Assembly (NCBI GenBank): GCA_040349255.1
Contig: JBEQUE010000024.1
Location: 1-64,000 of the forward strand
Source of the DNA: DATMER01 sp040349255
GTDB taxonomy: Bacteria > Acidobacteriota > Thermoanaerobaculia > Multivoradales > UBA5704
DNA: 64,000 nucleotides
Direction: 5' to 3'
Shown: positions 43,489 to 51,200 of the stretch, in pieces
How the letters are laid out: each line of letters opens with the position of its first letter
How positions within the stretch are numbered: position 1 is the first letter of the stretch
Notes under the pieces: model-generated
Databases searched by the model: none
Told to the model about the DNA's origin: nothing
Seen by the model: only the letters and a program-made list of their open reading frames with translations
Position numbers and translations under genes: made by a program

Positions 43489-43516
43489 TTGACCTTCGAC
43501 CCGTTTCTGCTACGAT
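43489..43516 (+). promoter_or_regulatory. Promoter of the desaturase lipid operon
   Basis: TTGACC (43489-43494), a 16-bp spacer, then TACGAT (43511-43516), about 120 bp upstream of the desaturase start. This leaves a leader of roughly 110 nt with no clear structure. Confidence 0.5.
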
Positions 43517-43635
43517 CCTAACCAGCATTTTTGTTTGCGATAAACGACATATCCGGGCCGGGATCGGGAGGGCGCCATGCCTTGGAAAGCGGGGAGGCAG
43601 GGACGGCAGGTACACTTATTACAAGGAGCGCATAG

Positions 43636-44673
43636 ATGAGCCTCGCGGAGAAGCTCTCCTTGCCTTTGCCCACGGCCGCTCCTCCGCCGGACGACGACGT
43701 TGCGCTGAGCGAGACCGACGACTTCACGCTGGTGGACACGGCCGAGCCGCACACCAGCCGGGCGCGGGCGATGCTCCGGGCGCACCCGGAGATCCGCGAG
43801 CTCGTCGGACCGGCACCCTCCACCTTCCTGCTCACGCTCGCGCTGGTGGCGGGCCAGAACACCCTGGCGCTCCTGCTCCGCAATTCCCCGCTGTGGATGA
43901 TCGCCCTCGTGGCCTACTTCGTCGGCGCCGTGATGAACTGCGCCGTGCTCAACATGATCCACGAGGCCTGCCACAACCTGATCTTCCGTTCGCGGCGCTG
44001 GAACCTCGTCGCCGCCTACATCGCGAACCTCGGCACGTTCTCGCCCTACGTCGAGACCTTCTACCACTATCACCTGCCGCACCATCGCTTCCTCGGCATC
44101 TACGACCGCGACACGACGATCGCCCGGGACTGGGAGGCGCGGCTCGTGGGCCGGAGCGCCCTGCGCAAGCTGGTCTGGTTCGTGTTCTTCCCGCTCATCT
44201 ACCCCTTCCGCGTGGCCCGCATGAGCATCGGCAAGCCGGCCAGGCACCGGCTCGCCCTGAACCTCGTCCTGCAGATCGCGTGGCTGGCGCTGCTCTACAG
44301 CCTCGGAGGCTGGCGCGCGGTCGCCTATCTCGCCCTGTCGTTCTACCTTCATTTCGGTCTTCACCCTTTGAACGCGATCGCCCTTCAGGAGCACGTCTTC
44401 GTGAAGCACGGCGAGGAGAGCTACAGCTACTACGGCATCGGCAACTGGATCACGTTCAACGCCGGCTACCACGTCGAGCATCACGATCTGCCCTGCGTCC
44501 CGTGGTCGCGCCTGCGGCGCCTCCACGCGATCGCGCCGGAGTTCTACGAGGGACGTTATTCCTATCAATCCTGGACCGGCCTCATCTTGCGGTTCGTGAA
44601 GGATCGGCAGTGGAGCCTGTGGGCGCGGGCTGTGCGGGAAGACCGGAAGCGCGCCCGAACTCAGAACGCCTGA
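43636..44673 (+). CDS. Sphingolipid delta-4-desaturase-like membrane enzyme
   Basis: 345-aa membrane di-iron desaturase. The three histidine boxes are HEACH (about residue 115), HLPHH and HVEHH within NAGYHVEHHDLPCVPWSRL. The last box and the following IAPEFYEG closely follow the dihydroceramide desaturase (DES) pattern rather than typical fatty-acyl desaturases. Four hydrophobic spans. AAGGAG lies seven bases before ATG 43636. First gene of a four-gene operon with an aminotransferase, a phospholipid-headgroup transferase and a HAD phosphatase. Confidence 0.87.
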   Translation: MSLAEKLSLPLPTAAPPPDDDVALSETDDFTLVDTAEPHTSRARAMLRAHPEIRELVGPAPSTFLLTLALVAGQNTLALLLRNSPLWMIALVAYFVGAVMNCAVLNMIHEACHNLIFRSRRWNLVAAYIANLGTFSPYVETFYHYHLPHHRFLGIYDRDTTIARDWEARLVGRSALRKLVWFVFFPLIYPFRVARMSIGKPARHRLALNLVLQIAWLALLYSLGGWRAVAYLALSFYLHFGLHPLNAIALQEHVFVKHGEESYSYYGIGNWITFNAGYHVEHHDLPCVPWSRLRRLHAIAPEFYEGRYSYQSWTGLILRFVKDRQWSLWARAVREDRKRARTQNA

Positions 44674-44699
44674 GCTGGCGCGACAACAGGGAGATCGAC

Positions 44700-46028
44700 A
44701 TGGCAAGCATTCTCGATTTCAAACACCTCGAGCCGGAGGGGCTCGAAGGACACGCCCATGGCTCGACCGCGGTCAGTTATCCGGCGGGCGAGCCCGAGTT
44801 CGTGTCGGCCTCCGGATGCCATCTGGTCGCCGCCGACGGCGAGAGGTATCTGGACGGCTGCGCCGGTACGTTCAACATCAATCTGGGCTACGGGCATCCG
44901 GCGGTGACCGAGGCGGTGGCCGGGGTGATGGCGAGCGGCCTGCCGCACCTCTCGAGCTCGTTCCAGCACCGCCACGTCGAGGAGGCGGCGCGCGCCCTCG
45001 TCGACGTCTCCCCGCCGCCCATCACCCACTGCCACTTCAAGGGCTCCACCGGAGGCAGCACCGCCGTCGAGCAGGCGATGCGCCACGCCTGGGTGGCCAC
45101 CGGCAAGCGCTCCTTCGTCACCTTCCGGAACTCGCACCACGGCCAGACCATCGCCACGACCAGCCTGTCGGGCATGCCGTTCCGCCGCAACCGGCTGCCG
45201 GTCTTCCAGCCGGTGACGCACGTGGAGGCGCCCGACTGCTACCGCTGCCCCTGGAAGAAGAACCCCGCCACCTGCAACGTCGAGTGCATCGACGCGATCG
45301 AGAGCGCCATCGACAACGCGCCCACGGGCGAGGACGACACGGCGGCCTTCGTCGGCGAGCCCATCCTCGGCGCCGGCGGCGGCATCACGCCCCCCAAGCA
45401 CTGGTGGGCCGAGCTGCAGTCCCGCCTCTCGGTGCGCGGCATCCTGCTCATCGTCGACGAGGTGCAGACCTTCGGCCGGACCGGCTCCTTCTTTGCCGCC
45501 GAGCACTACGGGATCGAACCCGACATGATCGCGGTGAGCAAGGGGATCAGCGGCATCGGCATCCCCGGCGCGGCGGCGCTCCTGATGTCGGAGAACCTGC
45601 GCGTGCTGAACTCCGGCGAACGGTCGCTCACCTCGGCCGGCTCGGTGCTCGCCTGCGCCGCGATCGAGGCCACGATCCGGGTGATGCGGGAGCCCGGCTT
45701 CTTCGAGCAGGCGCGCCGGTCCGCGGAGGTCCTGGCCGATCGGCTCCTTCGCCTGGAGCAGGAGTTCGAGTGCATCGGCACCGTGCGCGGCTTCGGGCTG
45801 ATGACCGGGATCGAGCTGGTCAAGTCGCGCTCCAGCAAGGCCCCGGACGTCGCGCTGACCAACCAGGTCGTCTGGGAGTGCATGAAGAACCGGCTCCTCC
45901 TGAGGACCAGCCTCTACGGCCGGGGCTCGTTCGTGAAGGTCCGGCCGCCGCTGGTGATCACGGAGGACGAGGTGCACGATCTCTGCGACCGGCTCCATCG
46001 CTCGCTCGACGCGGCATTGACGCATTGA
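44700..46028 (+). CDS. Class III PLP-dependent aminotransferase
   Basis: 442-aa aminotransferase of the omega-transaminase group. Motifs seen: GSTGGSTAVEQAMRHAW near residue 115, cofactor Asp in LLIVDEVQTFGRTG, and PLP lysine in AVSKGISGIG. A CYRCPWKKNPATCNVEC segment is a Cys-rich insertion seen in some subgroups. ATG 44700 is 26 bp after the desaturase stop. Its gene ends overlapping the Pcs-like gene. It may supply or consume an amino-alcohol or long-chain amine for the lipid made here (inference). Confidence 0.87.
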   Translation: MASILDFKHLEPEGLEGHAHGSTAVSYPAGEPEFVSASGCHLVAADGERYLDGCAGTFNINLGYGHPAVTEAVAGVMASGLPHLSSSFQHRHVEEAARALVDVSPPPITHCHFKGSTGGSTAVEQAMRHAWVATGKRSFVTFRNSHHGQTIATTSLSGMPFRRNRLPVFQPVTHVEAPDCYRCPWKKNPATCNVECIDAIESAIDNAPTGEDDTAAFVGEPILGAGGGITPPKHWWAELQSRLSVRGILLIVDEVQTFGRTGSFFAAEHYGIEPDMIAVSKGISGIGIPGAAALLMSENLRVLNSGERSLTSAGSVLACAAIEATIRVMREPGFFEQARRSAEVLADRLLRLEQEFECIGTVRGFGLMTGIELVKSRSSKAPDVALTNQVVWECMKNRLLLRTSLYGRGSFVKVRPPLVITEDEVHDLCDRLHRSLDAALTH

Positions 46029-46741
46029 GACCGGTCGTGCTCGCCGCCGCCGCCGTCCATCTCTACACCACGGCCGGCGGCGTGCTGGCGTTCTTCGCCA
46101 CGCTGGAGATCGCCGCCGGCCGCTTCGAACGCGCCCTGCTGCTGCTGGGCATCGCGTTCGCCGTCGACGGCACCGACGGCATGCTCGCCCGGCGCTTCCG
46201 GGTCCGCGAGGTGCTCCCCACGGTCGACGGCGAGATCCTCGACCTGGTGATCGACTTCTCCACCTACGCGGTGGTGCCGCTCTTCCTGCTCTGGCGCGCG
46301 TCGCTGCTGCCTTCGCCGCCGTGGCTGTGGGCCGCGCTCATCCTGATCGCCGCCCACTACGACTTCGCCAACACCCATCCACTCAAGCACCGGGGCCTCT
46401 ACACGGGGCTCCCCGCCATGTGGAACCTGTATGCCTTCCACGTGTTCTACATCCGTCCGTCCGGGCCCGTGCAGATGGCGTGCATCGCGCTTCTCTTCGT
46501 GCTGACGTTCGCCCCCGTCCACTTCATCTGCCTGTCGCGCCTGCCCTCTCTGCAGACCGCCAACGTCGTCGCCATCGTGGCCTACACGCTGATGTGCCTG
46601 GCGGTCCTGTCGGGCCTGGCCGGCGACCCGAGGCCCTGGGCGCTGGCCGGGCTGGCGTACCCGGCCTGGTATCTCGGCTCGTCGTTCTGGGCCCACTTCC
46701 GGTATCACCGCGGCCTGCTGCGGCTGGCGGAGGCCCGATGA
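46025..46741 (+). CDS. Phosphatidylcholine-synthase-like CDP-alcohol phosphatidyltransferase
   Basis: 238 aa from TTG 46025, overlapping the preceding stop as TTGA (GTG 46037 is an alternative). The CDP-alcohol phosphatidyltransferase motif DGTDGxxAR...DGxxxDxxxD spans residues 48-77, and the surrounding VREVLPTVDGEILDLVIDFSTY matches the phosphatidylcholine synthase subtype, which joins choline to CDP-diacylglycerol. Six to seven hydrophobic spans. The true alcohol and lipid partner in this operon are not established. Confidence 0.82.
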   Translation: MRPVVLAAAAVHLYTTAGGVLAFFATLEIAAGRFERALLLLGIAFAVDGTDGMLARRFRVREVLPTVDGEILDLVIDFSTYAVVPLFLLWRASLLPSPPWLWAALILIAAHYDFANTHPLKHRGLYTGLPAMWNLYAFHVFYIRPSGPVQMACIALLFVLTFAPVHFICLSRLPSLQTANVVAIVAYTLMCLAVLSGLAGDPRPWALAGLAYPAWYLGSSFWAHFRYHRGLLRLAEAR

Positions 46742-47409
46742 AGACGAACGGCGCGGTCATCTTCGACATGGACGGCCTGATGGTCGACACGGAGGCCATG
46801 GCCATCGAGGCCTGGCAGGAAGCCGCCCGGGCCCAGGACGCGGAGATCACGCGGGAGCTGTGCATCGGCATGATCGGGCTCAACCAGCGCGACTCCGAGC
46901 AGTTGCTCTCCGATACGCTCGGCCCGGCCTTCCCCCTGGAGCCGGTCCGCGACCGCTTCCTCCGCGGCCTGCAGGAGCGCATCGAGACCGGGCGCATCGA
47001 CGCCAAGCCCGGCCTCTTCGAGCTGCTCGACTATCTCGAATCGAACGGGGTGCCGAAGGCGGTGGCCACCTCGTCCGGCCGCGAGGAAGCGGCGAAGAAG
47101 CTGCGCGCCATCGGCGTGCTCCACCGCTTCCCGGTGATCGTGACCTCGGACCAGGTCGCGCGCGGCAAACCGGCGCCGGACCTGTTTCTCCTGGCCGCCT
47201 CCAGGCTGGGCGTCGAACCCGCGTGCTGCACCGTGCTGGAGGATTCGGAGGCGGGCATCCGCGCTGCGCACGCGGCCGGGATGAGGCCGGTCATGGTGCC
47301 CGACATCAAGCCGCCCTCGGACGCCATCGTCAGTCTGGCGGCGCAGGTGTTTCCGACGCTCCAGGACGTCCACCGCTTCCTCGCCGGCGAATCCGGCGGC
47401 CCGGCCTGA
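46738..47409 (+). CDS. HAD-superfamily phosphatase, beta-PGM-like
   Basis: 223 aa. HAD motif I is FDMDGLMVDTE (about residues 9-19), motif II ATSSG (about 95), and motifs III/IV RGKPAPD and LEDSEAG. The four-helix cap is of the beta-phosphoglucomutase type. ATG overlaps the Pcs-like stop (ATGA), so it is translationally coupled. It could dephosphorylate a pathway intermediate of the lipid operon. Confidence 0.87.
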   Translation: MKTNGAVIFDMDGLMVDTEAMAIEAWQEAARAQDAEITRELCIGMIGLNQRDSEQLLSDTLGPAFPLEPVRDRFLRGLQERIETGRIDAKPGLFELLDYLESNGVPKAVATSSGREEAAKKLRAIGVLHRFPVIVTSDQVARGKPAPDLFLLAASRLGVEPACCTVLEDSEAGIRAAHAAGMRPVMVPDIKPPSDAIVSLAAQVFPTLQDVHRFLAGESGGPA

Positions 47410-48204
47410 TCAGGGCCAGGGTGGAGAGGCGGCCTTCCAGCTCGATCCCAGGGCGTCGCCCAGCGACGACACCCACTGCGCAAGCCTCCTGCCGTTGGGA
47501 ATCGAGAGCGGTTGATTCCCTCTCAGCCGGGGAGGCGCGGGGCTCTCCAGGACGAGGACGCACCCGCGAGCGAATTCCAGGGTCTCCCGGTCCACCGGCA
47601 TTCCGCCTTGCAAGCGCGCCCGGCCGGCCAGGGCGGCCAGATCCGTGGAAACCGTAATCCCGTCGAGCTCCGGGGAAGAACCCTCCGACTCCAGCAGGAG
47701 ATCCTGATCGGCGAGATAGGCCAGCGCGACCTCGCGGCTGTTGTCCGGCCGGAAGATCGACCAGCACTCCGATGAGAGCGTCAGGACCTGGGCCGCGAAG
47801 TCCAGCGCGAAGAAGGCGGGCCGCTCCCGCGCCGGGTCGACGTCGACGTCGAAAGCGAGCTCGACGGACACCTGGAAAGGGTTCCGCCCACTCTCCTCCA
47901 TCCGGGAAAGGGCCGCGAGGATGGCTTCGTGCGACGTGGCGATGGTTTCATAGAAACCGGTCTTCCTCTTTCGATCCGCATGGAACAGGTGCGCGAGCGC
48001 CGTCAGCCGGAGATCCCGGTGGTCGGCAAACACGCGGGCCATTGCCCGGCAGACGGAGGCCGGCGAATCCGCGTCGGGCAGGTCGAACGAGCCCACGGGC
48101 CCGTAGCCGAGAAACCAGGTCTCGACCGGTTCCGCGATCCAGTCCGTACCGCCTCGCCACGCCAGATGGGCCGAGCGGTTGACCATGTAGCGGGATGCGG
48201 ACAT
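47410..48204 (-). CDS. Putative immunity protein for the adjacent Rhs toxin
   Basis: 264 aa with no recognised domain; soluble and acidic with an N-terminal NRSAHLAWRGGTDWIAEP segment. ATG 48204 shares its A with the Rhs stop (TGATG), with GAGGAGG 11 bases upstream, so it is translated with the toxin. Position immediately after a polymorphic toxin tip is the classic location of a cognate immunity gene; that is the only basis for the call. An upstream GTG at 48216 overlaps the ribosome binding site and is unlikely. Confidence 0.6.
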   Translation of the reverse strand: MSASRYMVNRSAHLAWRGGTDWIAEPVETWFLGYGPVGSFDLPDADSPASVCRAMARVFADHRDLRLTALAHLFHADRKRKTGFYETIATSHEAILAALSRMEESGRNPFQVSVELAFDVDVDPARERPAFFALDFAAQVLTLSSECWSIFRPDNSREVALAYLADQDLLLESEGSSPELDGITVSTDLAALAGRARLQGGMPVDRETLEFARGCVLVLESPAPPRLRGNQPLSIPNGRRLAQWVSSLGDALGSSWKAASPPWP

Positions 48205-51200
48205 CAGGTACCCCACCTCCTCATGAAGTCGCCCAGCACGAAGCCGCCGTCCGGGTTTTCAAAGATGATCTGGATGGAATTCTTCGGCGAGCCGGGCGCG
48301 TTCGGCGAGAAGACTCGGCCGGCGAGCGACGAGATCTCGCCGGGAGAAAACTGATCCGGTCTCAGCACGACCACGACGTTGTCGCTCTGGGCATGGGTGA
48401 TCTCGCTGACCACGTTTCTCAGGCTCGAGTTCTGCAGGTTCTTCAGCTCGAGAGTCCTGCCCGAGAAGGCTACACGGAAATCCGCGGTGTTCGGCCCGCG
48501 CGGCCCCTGCGGCGCCTGGCGGACGATGTCGAGCGCCATCTTGTCCGCCAGCCAACGCCCCAGTTGGATCTCGCCGGGGGAGGCCGAGGGGTCCTCGTTG
48601 ACGAAAAGGCCTCTGCCCGCACCATACTTCTGATAGGCCCGGGCTCCGAGAAGGAGACCCGCGACGGACGCGACGAGGGCGATGGCCGCCACGGCGCGCT
48701 CCCGTCCCGACTCGGCCGTCAGATAGGCCCGCACACCGGCGGCCGCGGCAATGGAATTCGCCGCCGTGGCGCTGATCAGGAGGCCGACGCCGCGGGATAC
48801 CCCCACCCCGGCGGCGATCCCCAGCCCCACCCCGACGACCAGGGCCGTGGTCGCCGCGCCGAGCAGGAACGAGGACGCGGCGTCGTACGCGGTGAACGGC
48901 GTCTGCAGGATACGGCTGTTGACCCAGGTCGTCAGGGTGCTCATGACACCGCCCGCCGCCATCATGCCGGCGAGCGAATACTCGAGCCCGCCCGGGTCCA
49001 CGCGGTTGAGCGGATCGGCCCCGGCGTAAAGGTATTTGTGCAGCGATCTCGGATCGCCCGATCGGCCCGGGAGCGGATCCATGCTGACGAAAGTGGCGTC
49101 GCCGGGGCTCAGCCACCTGGCGCGAAGAGAGTACAGGCCGGAGACGGTCTCCTGGGTCTCGCCGGCGAAACGGAACGTGTTGGCGTCCGCTCCGGTGTGG
49201 GAGATCAGCTCTCCGAAGGCGGTATAGGCGTAGCGGTCCGTGACCGTGCCTGTGTCATCGGTCAGGGCCCGGATGCTCCCGAGGCCGTCGGCATGATGGA
49301 AGCGGCTCTCCCAGGCTCCGCCCGACGCCGGACGCATCGTCGCCAGCAGGTCGTCGCCCCGGACATAGAAGGCAGCGAGCGCTCCGCCGGCGCTTTCCGC
49401 CACGATCTGCGAGAGCGGCCCGGACGTGTCGACGAGGTAATCGGTCACCTTCGCCGTCCCGTCCGGCGCCCGCGTCTCCGTCCGGACCAGCACGCCGTCG
49501 GCGTCGTAGGTGTGCAGGACGACCCGGCCGTCGGCGAGCGTCACCGACTGCAGCCGGTCCTCGGAATCCCAGGCGTACGTCGCCTCGCCTGTCCTCGCGG
49601 TCCGATTGCCATTGGCATCCCAGGTCGAAGCCCGGGCTCCCTCGAGTGTCAGGCGGTCCCGGCTGTCGTACGCGTAGTCCGTGGTGACGATCCCCTGGTC
49701 CTCCCCGGTGTGGGTCTGCCGGAGCCGGTTGCCCACCGCGTCGTACGCGAAGCTCCGGCTGTAGACCGGCACGCCCGCCCGCGCCACCACATCGCCGGTC
49801 AGGCGATAGAGCGCGTCGTAGCCATAGCTGCGGACCGTGCCGTCGACCTCGTCGATCCGGGTGCGGTTTCCCGCCGGACCGAGGGTGTAGGCGTAGGCCT
49901 GCACCACCGTGTCGGCGGCCGTCTTCGTGGTCAGATCGGTCAGGCGGTTCAGCGGGTCGTATCCGAAGGCCGTGGCCGTCCCGTTGGGATAGGAAAGGCC
50001 CGTCCGATTGCCGTTCCCGTCGTAGTCGTACGCATAGACCCTCGCCTGCGGATCGGTGACCGTCGCGAGCCGGTTGAGCGCGTCGTAGGTGTAGACCGTC
50101 GCCAGGCGGGTGGAGCCGAGCTGCGCCACCAGGCTCGTCCGGTTGCCCTGGAGGTCGTAGGTGTAGGCGAGCTGCCGGCCGTCCGGGTAGGTGAGCGCCG
50201 TGAGCCGGTCGCGGGAGTCGTAGGCGTAGCGCGTCGTTCCGCGCGCGTCGACGGCGGTCTCGCGCTGGCCGGAGGCCGTGTAGGTGAAGCTCGCCGAGCT
50301 TCCCCCGCTCCCGGAAGAAGAGCTCCGCGACAGCAGCCGGTTGGCCTCGTCATAGGCCCAGGTCGTGACTGTTCCCTTGAAATCCTGCCGGCGGACCAGG
50401 TTCCCGAGCGCATCGTAGCCGAGGGTCTCGGAGGCGCCGTCGGGCAGCACGCGCCGGACGAGCCTCCCCATCCTGTCGTGCTCGAAGCGGGTCTCGTGCC
50501 CGTTGGCGTCGCTCTGCGAGATCCGGTTCCCCGGCTCGTCGTAGGCAAAGCGCGTCACCTGGCCGAGAGCGTCCGTGACGGTCAGCAGGCGTCCCGCCGG
50601 GTCGTAGCCGAAACGGGTCGTCACCCCGGCCTGGTCCGTTTCGAAAGCCCTCTGTCCGGCCGCGTCATAGCCGGTCTGTCTCGACGTTCCATCCGGAAAC
50701 AGCACCCGGACCAGCCGGCCCGCGTCGTCGTGCTCGAAGGAGGTGGTGTGGTTCCGGGCATCCGTGATGGAGGCTTGATTCCCGGCGTCGTCGTAGGTGA
50801 CGGAGGCCTCGTGGCCGAGAGCATCCCGGCTCCTGATCCGGCGGCCGGCGGCGTCATAGGTGTGGGCCGTGGTGTTGCCCCGGGCGTCGGTCGTGGAGAC
50901 GAGCCGGCCGGCGTCGTCGTAGGCGTTCGCGGCGACGGCCGTGTCCGGATAGGTGGTCGTGAGCAGCCGGCCCGCGGCGTCATGGGTGAAGCGGGTGGTC
51001 CTGCCAGCCCGATCCATCGAGGCGAGCAGGCGCCCCTCGGCGTCGTACAGCTTCGTCTCCCGGGTCGCGTCCGGGTGCTCGACCGCGGTCTGCCGCCCCA
51101 TGTCGTCATAGGTGAAGACGGTGCGGCGGCCGAGCTTGTCGATCGTCTCGGCCACGTTGCCCAGCGCGTCGTACAGGGTTCGGCCGACCGTCCCATCCGG

